A DNA stretch of 64,000 nucleotides from Thermoplasmata archaeon (GCA_020348445.1 CP070751.1:5092204-5156203); one strand, 5' to 3'; numbered from the stretch's first letter, positions 1-8,093 are shown. The notes: generated by a model not told the origin, from the letters alone. Numbers and translations: made by a program.

Positions 1-2704
1 CAAGAATATATGAATAATGGGACTGTCCAGGTCTTAGCCAGGGAACGTAGTTAGTCGTCACAAAATCCAAAAACCGAGTGGCGTGCTCCCCCGAAAATTC
101 CAAAATACCCATATGGGAGACATCGAACAATCCAGCTGTTTCCCTGACTGCCTCATGCTCATCACTTGTCTTGGTGTACCAAAGCGGCATTTCCCAGCCA
201 GCGAAGGACGCCATCTTCTTTGTAAGTTTTATATGTTCATCATTTAGGCAACTTTTTTTAAGGGATTTTTCTTCAGGAACATAATCGTATTTCTTTTTAA
301 TGGAGTCTTTCTTTTGTATTCCTTTTACTATCTGTTTTTGGCCAACAAAGTACGACTTGTTCAAATCAAAGAATGATTCATGGTTCTGATAAAGGGTAAT
401 CCCATCTGATTTCTGCATTTCATCAAGATTTGGCAGCCCTGATTCTTTTTGTATTCTTTGCCTAGCATTTAATCCAGCGGCTTTGATTCCCAAAGCCTTC
501 CCAGTAAGTAATATTTTATCCCAGATTTTTTGTACACTGGATGGGGAAATAAACATATCATATCCTAAAAAGTCTCCATGAGACTCGCATGAGACTAATA
601 TATCGACATCATCTATCTTTCCCTTTGAAAAGTATGAAGGTTCAAGAGACCCCACCTCAGGAACCAACTTAGTCATTATCTCTTTAGCCATCGGGCCTAT
701 CAGAGCCAAGGCAGTCATTTGATTCTTATCTTCCACCTCCTTCAAGTCCCTAACCACGCAGGGACCCTCCACCTTCATAAAAACGTCATCATCAAAAAGG
801 ACGTAACCATCTGAAAGAGCGCGTAACCAGGTTTTGATCCTCTCACAACTTGCTGAGCTTGTTACAAGAATGCACCTGCTTCTTTCCTTTCTATCATGCT
901 CCATCCTGAGAATATGAACATCACCCATGGGCTTAGAATCCTTATACAGGAAGAAACCCCAGGCTCCCATGCCAGGTGGAAGGCTGCCTACATCCTTTGT
1001 TACAGTCTGCTGCAAAAAGGGCATCACCCGATCTGTATCTCCAGATATCTCGAGAATCCCCAGATCCCACATGTCAAATAAAGCAGCACCCTCCTTTGCT
1101 GCCAAAAATTCAGATTCAGAATCTCCATAATGTATGGGAACAACAGGACCACTTGTATCCTCAAACTTCCCATTTAACAACTCATGTTGAGCTTTCAGAG
1201 GAGTATCCTTGGCTTTCATCTCATCAATTGAGTAATAATGGGGATACCCACTTGACAAACTCACCTTATCCCTGGCAAGGCTCTTTTCCAGCTCTGCAAC
1301 CTCGGCTTTAATCTCTTCCATTAGATCGAAATCGATTTTTCCACGGCCAGTTTCTCTCACACCGCCAAGATAATAAAATGGATGTATGTTGGTTAAAACC
1401 TTGTGAACCAGATATGCTATCTTCTCCATCTCCTTTTTACCCATACCTCTTTGGGTTGCCCATGTGGTTCCAAGTCTTATTGCAGAGGGATGCACAGGAT
1501 TTTCATCACCTACAATGGCGTTCTTGTTGCACGTAAGACCGCACAGATCAAGTATCCTGGATACGGCCTCACCACTCATCTGATAACCTGTCTTAGATTT
1601 TATGCCCTTTAGGTCAATTAAAACCATATGAGTATTTGTGCCCCCGTAGGCAAGTTTAAGACCCAGGGCTTCAAGGGACTTGCCAAGATGCTCTGCATTC
1701 TTAACTATTTGTTTGGATAGCTCCTTGAACTCTTGCGTCTGCGCTATCTTGAAACAAACGGCCTTAGCAGCTATATTGCAGATGTGTGGCCCCCCCTGCT
1801 CACCTGGAAACACGGCAGTTTCAATTAACCTTGCCTTTTCCTCGTCAGTTGTTATAATCACAGCACCTCTTGGACCGCACATGGTCTTGTGGGTTGTAAA
1901 TGCCGCAATGTCGGCGATTCCCACGGGATTGGAAACAACGCATGCAGAAACCAAGCCTGCAGTATGTGCAATATCAGCATGCAGTATGCAACCTCCTTCA
2001 ACTGAATCTGCAATGTCCCTCATTTTTTTCCAGTCAATATCCCAGGGATATGCACTGTATCCTGCTATAATCATCTTGGGTTGATGCTCCTTGGCAAGTA
2101 TTTTAATTGCCTCATAATCAAGCCTTCCAGTGGACAAGTTTACAGTGTAGGGGATGATATTGTAGAACTTGCCCGAACGGTTGGCTTCGCTTCCATGCGT
2201 GAGATGACCACCAGAATCCAGAGCCATACCCATTACCGTGTCTCCAGGCTCCAAGAAAGCCTCGTACACAGCGTTGTTTGCAGCTGCACCAGACAGGGGC
2301 TGGACGTTGACAAAAATCCTCTCTACAGAAACCTCCTTTGATACAAAGAGCTCTGCACAGCGTTTCTGAGCCAGGGCTTCAATAAAATTAACATAATCAA
2401 CGCCTTTGTAGTACCTCCTGTCAGCGTATCTTCTCTGAAATGTAAGCTGCCTGTCAAAATCCAGAAGCTCGTCTCTTTCGTCGCGGATGTACCTCATATG
2501 TGGATAACCCTCAGCATAAAGGTTGGTAAAAACAGAGGCCAGAGCTTCCTTAACAGGCGCAGGGCATATACTCTCAGATGCTATGAGCATTATCTTTCTG
2601 GCTTGCCTTTCCTCTTCTAGGTTGATCAGGTAGTCGGTCTCGGGATCCACTGTTGACAGCTCATCTTCAAAGAAGAAATTAGAAGGCGCTTTTGAATTGG
2701 TCAT
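1..2704 (-). CDS. glyA-gcvT: Serine hydroxymethyltransferase fused to two GcvT-like (aminomethyltransferase) modules, C-terminus cut by window edge
   Basis: The frame is open from ATG 2704 to base 1 (901 codons visible). I translated it by hand because it leaves the window. Residues 1-480 are a PLP-dependent serine hydroxymethyltransferase (serine + tetrahydropterin/folate to glycine + methylene carrier). The PLP lysine is K273 in FTTHKTMCGPRG, and GEQGGPH and HTAGLVSA match family blocks. Residues about 500-800 resemble a diverged GcvT: LFDMWDLGILEISG, KPMGDVHILRM, GLNARQRIQKESGLP and FVGQKQ. From about 820 a second, canonical GcvT begins (FAGWEMPLWY, AGLFDVSHMG, GQSHYSYI) and runs off the edge. 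A weak GGGGTG ribosome site precedes the ATG. Both activities share the one-carbon carrier and glycine, so the fusion makes metabolic sense. Whether the carrier is folate or a methanopterin is unknown. The SHMT call is very firm; the role of the middle module is uncertain. Confidence 0.9.
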   Translation of the reverse strand, partial: MTNSKAPSNFFFEDELSTVDPETDYLINLEEERQARKIMLIASESICPAPVKEALASVFTNLYAEGYPHMRYIRDERDELLDFDRQLTFQRRYADRRYYKGVDYVNFIEALAQKRCAELFVSKEVSVERIFVNVQPLSGAAANNAVYEAFLEPGDTVMGMALDSGGHLTHGSEANRSGKFYNIIPYTVNLSTGRLDYEAIKILAKEHQPKMIIAGYSAYPWDIDWKKMRDIADSVEGGCILHADIAHTAGLVSACVVSNPVGIADIAAFTTHKTMCGPRGAVIITTDEEKARLIETAVFPGEQGGPHICNIAAKAVCFKIAQTQEFKELSKQIVKNAEHLGKSLEALGLKLAYGGTNTHMVLIDLKGIKSKTGYQMSGEAVSRILDLCGLTCNKNAIVGDENPVHPSAIRLGTTWATQRGMGKKEMEKIAYLVHKVLTNIHPFYYLGGVRETGRGKIDFDLMEEIKAEVAELEKSLARDKVSLSSGYPHYYSIDEMKAKDTPLKAQHELLNGKFEDTSGPVVPIHYGDSESEFLAAKEGAALFDMWDLGILEISGDTDRVMPFLQQTVTKDVGSLPPGMGAWGFFLYKDSKPMGDVHILRMEHDRKERSRCILVTSSASCERIKTWLRALSDGYVLFDDDVFMKVEGPCVVRDLKEVEDKNQMTALALIGPMAKEIMTKLVPEVGSLEPSYFSKGKIDDVDILVSCESHGDFLGYDMFISPSSVQKIWDKILLTGKALGIKAAGLNARQRIQKESGLPNLDEMQKSDGITLYQNHESFFDLNKSYFVGQKQIVKGIQKKDSIKKKYDYVPEEKSLKKSCLNDEHIKLTKKMASFAGWEMPLWYTKTSDEHEAVRETAGLFDVSHMGILEFSGEHATRFLDFVTTNYVPWLRPGQSHYSYIL

Positions 2705-2720
2705 CACAACACCCCAATTA

Positions 2721-2744
2721 TGCAAAATCTCAGGTGATTTTGCA
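2721..2744 (-). promoter_or_regulatory. Perfect 9-bp inverted repeat in the glyA-gcvT leader
   Basis: TGCAAAATC and GATTTTGCA form a perfect 9-bp inverted repeat with a 6-base spacer. It lies 17-40 bases before the ATG of the fused glyA-gcvT gene and just upstream of its ribosome site. It could be an operator dyad or an RNA hairpin in the leader. The symmetry is seen; the function is inferred. Confidence 0.5.
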
Positions 2745-2870
2745 TTCGCCACCATACCAAATTCCAGGTACAAATAGTTTTTTACAAAGACCTTGAGCAT
2801 AGAAATTACAAAATCCTTTTAAGCAATAAAACAATCACACAAACCAAAGAATCCAAAGGTGGAAATGTAA

Positions 2871-3410
2871 TTGAAAATACTTATTCATGTTTGCTGCGCT
2901 CCTTGCTTCACCTATCCCCACAAACGCCTGCGCAAAGAGAATCATGAGGTTGTGGGTTTCTTTTACAACCCAAATATTCATCCATATACAGAATACAAGG
3001 CCAGGCTTCACGCCTTGCAAAGGTATACATCCTTAAAACCTGTTGAAATTATTTACAATAATGAATATCCCTTGAAGGAATTTGTAAGCGGTCAATTGAA
3101 AGCTATGGATGAAGGAAAAAAAAGATGTGAGTTCTGCATCAAAACGAGACTCAAAAAAACGGCCCAAACAGCCAAGGATAAAGGATTTGACGCCTTTACA
3201 ACTACGCTTTTGGAATCCAAATACCAGCCACATGATTTGATAAGGGAAATAGGAGAGGACTGCGCTAAAGAATTTGATTGCGGTTTCTATTACGAGGATT
3301 TCAGGGTAGGATGGAAGGAATCGGTGAGCTTGTCAAAAGAATTAGAATTGTATAGACAAAAATATTGCGGATGCATATTCAGCGAGAAAGAAAGATATTT
3401 AGACAAATAA
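2871..3410 (+). CDS. queH: QueH-family (DUF208) epoxyqueuosine reductase-like protein
   Basis: This 179-residue protein has the full QueH cysteine set: HVCCAPC at residues 6-12, a central RCEFC pair and a C-terminal YCGC. It also has the family's typical FFYNPNIHPYTEY segment. QueH is a metal-dependent enzyme that removes the epoxide oxygen in the last step of queuosine synthesis in bacteria. The start is TTG at 2871, chosen because AAAGGTGG lies 9 bases upstream and no ATG fits. A TTTTAAGC TATA-like box lies near 2816. The gene is divergent from glyA-gcvT. Archaea normally make archaeosine rather than queuosine, so the substrate here may differ. The family is confident; the exact reaction in this host is not. 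Confidence 0.85.
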   Translation: MKILIHVCCAPCFTYPHKRLRKENHEVVGFFYNPNIHPYTEYKARLHALQRYTSLKPVEIIYNNEYPLKEFVSGQLKAMDEGKKRCEFCIKTRLKKTAQTAKDKGFDAFTTTLLESKYQPHDLIREIGEDCAKEFDCGFYYEDFRVGWKESVSLSKELELYRQKYCGCIFSEKERYLDK

Positions 3411-3411
3411 T

Positions 3412-3422
3412 TGTTTTTTAAA
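3412..3422 (+). terminator. Oligo-T tract after queH
   Basis: A short run of six T residues follows the queH stop directly. Archaeal polymerase terminates at such T tracts without a hairpin, so this is a plausible but weak terminator. Confidence 0.3.
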
Positions 3423-3486
3423 ATATAGTAGAAAAAAAGATAGGCCAGGCTAGTAATTTGTAATCCTCATTCAGATATGAGACAAT

Positions 3487-4080
3487 CTACTGTGTAAATG
3501 TCTCGCCCTTCTCGTAGGTATCCTTCAGATGCTTTATCAAGTTCTCCCTGTTTCGCCTGATATGGGACTCAAACCAAATCTTGACCACATCCCCCAGAAT
3601 CTTGTGCAACTTGTCAAAAGATAAGGAGTTTAAGGTGGAATCGTAAAGTACACGCTGAGTGAAAATTCTCTTCCATCCAGAGTACTTGTAATAATGTTCT
3701 CCCTCGCAGTATTCGAATACCATCCGAAGATGTGTGGCTTTGGCTGTGTTGTAATACCAGGCTTTCAGCGAATCACCTACCCTGCCCTGATCCTGGGTTC
3801 TGTCTATGAGCTGAACTGTACTTACACCTGAAAAATTGAATTTTGGTTTGAACTTCCATGGTTCAGGGAAATCCTCGAATTGGGCAAACGCACTGTGTGA
3901 AGGCTCCATTGTAAAGTGCACACCCTCCTTGTTGAATCTTATCCAAATCCTCCAAAAGTCCTGGATCAATGTCTTGTTTATATCCTCTTTTTGGGCGTTC
4001 TGCTCATCTACATCCAACAGAATTTCCTCTGTCCTTTTTTCCAATTCCTTATCGAGAGCTGCAAACCAATCATCTGCCAT
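3487..4080 (-). CDS. Conserved-looking hypothetical protein, 197 aa
   Basis: I do not recognise this family. The product is a soluble, charged protein rich in aromatic residues (WFAALDKELEKRTEEI at the N-terminus, then many W, F and Y). It has no signal peptide, membrane segment or cysteine cluster. Composition and an uninterrupted frame argue that it is coding. An AT-rich TATA-like element (CTTTTTAAATTTG on the minus strand, near 4112) sits about 30 bases before the ATG, so the mRNA would be nearly leaderless. This fits the lack of a ribosome site. It lies tail to tail with queH and head to head with the XRE regulator. Confidence 0.65.
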   Translation of the reverse strand: MADDWFAALDKELEKRTEEILLDVDEQNAQKEDINKTLIQDFWRIWIRFNKEGVHFTMEPSHSAFAQFEDFPEPWKFKPKFNFSGVSTVQLIDRTQDQGRVGDSLKAWYYNTAKATHLRMVFEYCEGEHYYKYSGWKRIFTQRVLYDSTLNSLSFDKLHKILGDVVKIWFESHIRRNRENLIKHLKDTYEKGETFTQ

Positions 4081-4216
4081 GGTATCACTTCGGGAGGTAT
4101 ATGAATTACAAATTTAAAAAGGTTGTTATCGAAAGGGCATACCCAAAATCTAATTTATCCATTTTTTACATTTTTTCAACATGATTTGCCATTTCCTAGA
4201 ATGAGAATAAATCTAC

Positions 4217-4231
4217 CTAAAAGTATAAATA
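4217..4231 (+). promoter_or_regulatory. TATA box of the XRE-type regulator gene
   Basis: An AAAAGTATAAATATTAT-type archaeal TATA box lies about 40 bases before the ATG at 4266. A start site about 26 bases downstream, near 4250, would exclude the earlier in-frame TTG at 4251. Confidence 0.55.
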
Positions 4232-4265
4232 TTATATCAACATTATACAATTGTATATAACATAC

Positions 4266-4802
4266 ATGGGAATTTCAATGACAGTTGCAAACGAATTGAT
4301 GGATAGTATCTTGGAATCAGATGATGCATTCAGGGTAACATTAAGAAGAATCCTAAAAACGGATTTGGGTATGAGCATTCCAGAGTTCAGTAAAGTCTCT
4401 GGTATTTCGCAAAGTACGATTTACAAGATAATATCTGAAAAAAGAGAGCCAAATCTAAGAACAATAAGACAGATAATCGAAGCAATAAGGAAAATCGAAG
4501 GCCTCAAGAAGGAGCCTTTCATAGCAATTATCGTGGCAAGGTCGGTTTTGAACAAGATAGAGGAAAGGAGGATGAAGATCGCAGGCAAGGAACTAACGAT
4601 TCGGGAGTATCCTGCAAATTCCATGGAGGAAACCATAATCTCGGCAATTAAAGCGGAAAGGGATGGTGCCGTTGCTGTTGTTTGTGCGCCAATTGTGAGC
4701 ACGACAATCGAAAAGGTTCTAAGAATTCCTGTTGCCACGATCATGCCAAAGGAAAGCATGAAAGAGGCCATAAAACTGGCTGCAAAAAAGACTGGGATTT
4801 AA
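4266..4802 (+). CDS. XRE-type helix-turn-helix transcriptional regulator with C-terminal alpha/beta domain
   Basis: The 178-residue product has a helix-turn-helix at about residues 30-65 (GMSIPEFSKVSGISQSTIYKI, then EPNLRTIRQI). A C-terminal domain of about 95 residues follows (AIIVARSVLNKIEE, GAVAVVCAPIVSTTIEKVL). This two-part layout matches archaeal XRE-family regulators whose C-terminal domain may sense a ligand. The ATG at 4266 (or 4278) is preferred over TTG 4251 because of the TATA-box spacing. The stop overlaps the stop of the ABC ATPase gene on the other strand by four bases (TTAA), so the two are packed tail to tail. Regulation of the transporter is plausible but not shown. Confidence 0.8.
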   Translation: MGISMTVANELMDSILESDDAFRVTLRRILKTDLGMSIPEFSKVSGISQSTIYKIISEKREPNLRTIRQIIEAIRKIEGLKKEPFIAIIVARSVLNKIEERRMKIAGKELTIREYPANSMEETIISAIKAERDGAVAVVCAPIVSTTIEKVLRIPVATIMPKESMKEAIKLAAKKTGI

Positions 4803-5596
4803 CTCTCTTCTTTCTTACGTTCAGAGGCAATGGCCTTGGTGACTTCCTCTTCCACCTCACCTAAAATCTCATGTCTTAACTTTGCAAATTCTTTGCCAGC
4901 CCTATCCCTTGGTCTCAAGAGATCGATTGAGATTTCCTTTTTTATTGTAGCAGGTCTTGATGTGAGAACCACGACTCGATCCGAAAGATAAAGAGCTTCA
5001 TCAACTGAGTGAGTTACAAAAACAATGGTCTTATTTGTTTTTTGCCAGATCCCCAACAATTCCCTTTGCATTATATTTCTGGTTTGAGCATCCAAGGATC
5101 CAAATGGCTCGTCCATTAGAAGGACATCGGGCTCATTTGCCAATGCCCTTGCAATACCCACCCGTTGTTTCATTCCACCCGATAATTCATTTGGATGGGC
5201 GTTTTCAAATCCTTCCAAGTTCACAAGGTCAATGTAATGCATGGCAATTTCACGTCTTTTTTCTTTGGGCATTCCTTGGATCTCCAGGCCGAATTCGATG
5301 TTTTTAATCACAGTGCGCCACGGGAACAAAGCAAATTCCTGGAACACCATTCCGCGATTCGGACCCGGCCCTTCCACCTTTTCTCCTCTCTCATAAATGA
5401 TACCTTCTGAAGGAATTTCTAGGCCTGCAATCAATCTAAGGATAGTGGTCTTTCCGCAACCTGACGGTCCTAGAAGAGTAATGAACTCCCCCTCTTCGAT
5501 GGTGAGATTCAAATTCGAAATTGCGCTGACACTCTTATCATCAGAATCAAATATTTTTGTCAGATGTTCGATTTTAATCAGCGCATTCCCATCCAC
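4799..5596 (-). CDS. ABC transporter ATP-binding protein, NitT/TauT (SsuB-like) family
   Basis: This 265-residue ATPase has Walker A GPSGCGKTT, signature LSGGMKQR, Walker B VLLMDEPFGSLD and switch VTHSVDEA. The order and spacing match importers of nitrate, sulfonate, taurine or related small anions (SsuB/TauB/NrtD group). It energises the permease encoded just upstream; the two genes overlap by 19 bases. The start is GTG at 5596 inside the permease gene, so translation is probably coupled. The substrate cannot be read from the ATPase. It is the last gene of a three-gene minus-strand operon of binding protein, permease and ATPase. Confidence 0.93.
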   Translation of the reverse strand: MDGNALIKIEHLTKIFDSDDKSVSAISNLNLTIEEGEFITLLGPSGCGKTTILRLIAGLEIPSEGIIYERGEKVEGPGPNRGMVFQEFALFPWRTVIKNIEFGLEIQGMPKEKRREIAMHYIDLVNLEGFENAHPNELSGGMKQRVGIARALANEPDVLLMDEPFGSLDAQTRNIMQRELLGIWQKTNKTIVFVTHSVDEALYLSDRVVVLTSRPATIKKEISIDLLRPRDRAGKEFAKLRHEILGEVEEEVTKAIASERKKEES

Positions 5597-6420
5597 CTGG
5601 ACACTCTCCTTTCTATATAACTGGCTCCACCTACTGTGATAAAGCCCAGAATACCTATTACGATCATTCCCGCGAACATATCGTCATATCGTCCCACATC
5701 AGCCATAGCAGATATATAAAATCCCACGCCACCGCCTGTAACTCCAACCATCTCTGCGGCAACGATACACATCCAACCTATACCCAATCCGATCCTAATA
5801 CCTGTCATGAGGGTGGGAATTACCGCTGGAAAAATCACCTTTTGCAGCATGTTTCGCTTTGTTACACCAAGGGTCTTTGCTGCATCGATAATAATGGGAT
5901 CTATTCTTTTTACACCGAAGATGGTGTTTATTAAAACCGGAAAGAAAATTCCTAAAAACACAATAAAGGCTGTATCAAAGGGCTCATCGAAAAACACAAT
6001 TGCAAAAGGTATCCATGCTATTGGAGGTATCGGCCGAATCAATTCCACTATGGGATTACCAGCATTGTGCACATGTTTTGACCAGCCCATCAACAAACCC
6101 AAGGGAACTGCTAAAATAAATGCGATTATAAATCCATATAAAATCCTAACCATGGAGGCTAGAATATGTTCTCCCATGTAGCGCTGTGAAAATGGATCTC
6201 GGTTAAAAAATGAGGCTATTAGGGCGTCAAATACCATATGCGGTCTAGGAAGATACGGCTTATTTTGTAACTGGGCATATAAATCCCATGCAAGAATAAA
6301 TATGATTACAGCGAGGATACTTATTCCCAAGTGAATTAACCTATCTCTGTTTTTCTTTACCTTGAAAAATGAGAGAAAAAAAGTCCTGTTCTTTTGGGCC
6401 TTCGAAGCCTTTTTGTTCAT
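5578..6420 (-). CDS. ABC transporter permease, NitT/TauT (SsuC-like) family
   Basis: The 280-residue integral membrane protein has about six transmembrane helices after a basic N-terminus. It carries the EAA coupling loop DAAKTLGVTKRNMLQKVIFP that contacts the ATPase. It belongs to the BPD_transp_1 permeases of the sulfonate/taurine/nitrate group. An AAGGAG ribosome site precedes the ATG. The gene follows the substrate-binding lipoprotein by 84 bases and overlaps the ATPase gene. The permease looks intact, so the transporter is likely functional if the permuted binding protein folds. Confidence 0.92.
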   Translation of the reverse strand: MNKKASKAQKNRTFFLSFFKVKKNRDRLIHLGISILAVIIFILAWDLYAQLQNKPYLPRPHMVFDALIASFFNRDPFSQRYMGEHILASMVRILYGFIIAFILAVPLGLLMGWSKHVHNAGNPIVELIRPIPPIAWIPFAIVFFDEPFDTAFIVFLGIFFPVLINTIFGVKRIDPIIIDAAKTLGVTKRNMLQKVIFPAVIPTLMTGIRIGLGIGWMCIVAAEMVGVTGGGVGFYISAMADVGRYDDMFAGMIVIGILGFITVGGASYIERRVSRWMGMR

Positions 6421-6438
6421 CGGTCAGTCTCCTTGGCG

Positions 6439-6504
6439 CTAATGAGCAAACCGATATTTGGCTCTTATCTCCTTTAGATCATATTTATTGTAGAGGGATT
6501 GTCT
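6439..6504 (-). other. In-frame C-terminal tail remnant after the binding-protein stop
   Basis: Immediately after the TGA stop of the binding protein, the same frame stays open for 21 codons (RQSLYNKYDLKEIRAKYRFAH) and ends at TAG. The segment looks like the natural C-terminus of this binding-protein family, and it would follow the VDETYL block well. It therefore appears stranded by the rearrangement described for the binding protein. It is probably untranslated unless the TGA is read through. Confidence 0.5.
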
Positions 6505-7593
6505 TCATGTAGAGACCTTAATATTCTCCTCTTCTGCTATCATCCTTAAAAGGAAATACTGGACTGTTGAAAACCCGGGTATTCCAAATTTCTTGCCCCT
6601 TAGATCCTTTAAGGAATCGATGCTCTCAGCGACGATTATAGCTGAGCCTTCGTTGTTAACCTGGGCTAAAATCATAGTATTTATTCCGGCATTCAAATGC
6701 TTAAGAACAGCAGGAGCGCTGCCTAAATATCCCATATCAACATCCCCTGCTTCAAAATGATCCATTTCATCTCCGCCGTTTGAGTAAGGAGCACCAGATG
6801 CATCGGTAACAGTCACTCCGTATTTTTCAAATAGGCTTTTTCCACCGCCTACATCAGAATTCTTGGCCACAGGATACGCGAGCTGATGAAGATCACCTAG
6901 AAGGTAGCCCACTCGAACGGTACCTAAGGAAGTGGATGTAGGGGTTACGGTAGCAGCATCCTGAAGATATGTTTCATCAACATATTTATCAACAAAATCC
7001 TCGGTATCCTCGTATCCTCGCTCAGATATTTTATCATCAGTTACGATTTCAAATTCTATAAGTTTGTCAGTATATTCTTTAAGACCATCATAGAAATCCT
7101 CGGTAAGTAGATAAACGTATGTCATGTGGCTTAATGCTTCCTTTACGACAGCTTCATCCCGTGCAGTAAAATCTACGGCTATGTCAACTAGTAAGGAATA
7201 TTCCATTGATGTGTTGTCCGCTAATGCGTTTACCATCCAAGTGGTTGCCTCCATATGCGCTTTCAAGAAATGTTTTACCAGATCAGGATTCGAACTTGCA
7301 AAGTTCTTTTCTACGGCCACGACGCAGCATGGATGACCAGGCCAAATCTCCCCGGATAAATGCAATGTCTTACCTACCCCACCGACAACAGAATCTGAGC
7401 AGTACGGTTCCCAAGCGACATATCCAGCGATATCTCCGCTATCAAGGCTAGCTTTCATGTCTTTTGGCGCAATTTTAACGGCCTTAATCGATTTTTCCCC
7501 ATCTTCCTCGAAACAGCCTGCTAATAACAGAACCGACACGATTATTACGATTCCGATTATACTCATGAGTTTGTTTTTGCTCACCTTCTTCAT
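6505..7593 (-). CDS. Substrate-binding lipoprotein (SsuA/NMT1-like) with circularly permuted domain order
   Basis: The product is a 362-residue lipoprotein with an N-terminal hydrophobic segment and lipobox LLLAGC (Cys27). It would catch the substrate outside the cell for the adjacent permease. The usual order of the family is reversed. Residues about 36-211 are the normal C-terminal half (IAPKDMKASLDSGDIAGYVAWEP, WPGHPCCVV, KAHMEATTW, FVDKYVDETYL). A low-complexity linker (ATVTPTSTSLG) and then the normal N-terminal half follow (VRVGYLLGDLHQLAYPVAKN, DMGYLGSAPAVLKHL, LRGKKFGIPG) up to the stop. Together the halves make one complete protein with little loss. The ATG at 7593 is preferred to the GTG at 7602. 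The substrate is unknown. Assembly error must be excluded. Confidence 0.85.
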   Translation of the reverse strand: MKKVSKNKLMSIIGIVIIVSVLLLAGCFEEDGEKSIKAVKIAPKDMKASLDSGDIAGYVAWEPYCSDSVVGGVGKTLHLSGEIWPGHPCCVVAVEKNFASSNPDLVKHFLKAHMEATTWMVNALADNTSMEYSLLVDIAVDFTARDEAVVKEALSHMTYVYLLTEDFYDGLKEYTDKLIEFEIVTDDKISERGYEDTEDFVDKYVDETYLQDAATVTPTSTSLGTVRVGYLLGDLHQLAYPVAKNSDVGGGKSLFEKYGVTVTDASGAPYSNGGDEMDHFEAGDVDMGYLGSAPAVLKHLNAGINTMILAQVNNEGSAIIVAESIDSLKDLRGKKFGIPGFSTVQYFLLRMIAEEENIKVST

Positions 7594-7626
7594 ATGAAGC
7601 ACCAGTGCCTATATTATGGTTCTAAT

Positions 7627-7640
7627 AGATAAATATTTTT
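7627..7640 (-). promoter_or_regulatory. TATA-like promoter of the ABC transporter operon
   Basis: On the minus strand, AAAAATATTTATCT lies about 40 bases before the ATG at 7593. That spacing fits an archaeal TATA box with a short leader. Confidence 0.45.
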
Positions 7641-7779
7641 CCTTTTCAGATATAAATTTGTCCTCATTGTATAAGATACTAAGCTTCTTTATAATTTTGT
7701 ATATTCAATGTCTTTGGACCATCAATTCTTATTAATGCATAAAAACTGAGTTATTAAAGAAGATACAGTCAAGTGAAGA

Positions 7780-7788
7780 ATTTATATA
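7780..7788 (+). promoter_or_regulatory. TATA box of the tRNA-Gly gene
   Basis: TTTATATAC lies 42-50 bases before the first tRNA base. This is the expected place for an archaeal box A with a leader of about 20 bases. Confidence 0.6.
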
Positions 7789-7829
7789 CCCTTTTAGCTT
7801 TCCCTCGGATAGAATTGAATAAATCAAAT

Positions 7830-7942
7830 GCAGGTGTAGTCTAGTCTGGTTTAGGACGTTGGCCTTCCATGATCTTCTCCTTCTCAATTTACGGGGATAT
7901 CAAAGAAAGCCAACAACTCGGGTTCGAATCCCGGCACCTGCA
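7830..7942 (+). tRNA. tRNA-Gly (UCC) with an intron at 37/38
   Basis: The acceptor stem GCAGGTG (7830-7836) pairs with CACCTGC (7935-7941), with discriminator A at 7942. The anticodon stem TTGGC/GCCAA encloses loop CTTCCA plus A, giving anticodon UCC at 7866-7868. The T arm is TCGGG TTCGAAT CCCGG. CCA is not encoded. A 38-base intron (7870-7907) interrupts the loop between positions 37 and 38, the usual archaeal site. The splice junctions fit a bulge-helix-bulge: a three-base bulge CAT on the 5' side, AAA on the 3' side, and CTT pairing with AAG between them. One C-A mismatch relaxes the central helix. The tRNA splicing endonuclease would remove the intron. Confidence 0.92.
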
Positions 7943-7977
7943 TCCTTTATTTTCTAATTATTATCACATTGATGTAA

Positions 7978-8048
7978 GGGATTCGAACCTTAGAGGAAAG
8001 GAGATTATAAGCATATTAAATTACCTTTCCTCGCTAGGGACGAATCCC
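7978..8048. repeat. Nested hairpin, copy 1
   Basis: The outer arms GGGATTCG (7978-7985) and CGAATCCC (8041-8048) enclose inner arms GAGGAAAGG (7993-8001) and CCTTTCCTC (8024-8032), with a 22-base AT-rich loop. The outer right arm is itself part of the copied tRNA T arm, so the hairpin is built on tRNA sequence. Confidence 0.75.
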
Positions 8049-8093
8049 GGCACCTGCATCCATTATTTTCTAATTGCTATTAAATTAATTTAA

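Noticed and set aside
7978..7990. A second tRNA gene on the minus strand, suggested by the reverse T-arm GGGATTCGAACC
   Set aside because: No matching acceptor, anticodon or D arm can be built around it; it is one arm of the repeated hairpin.
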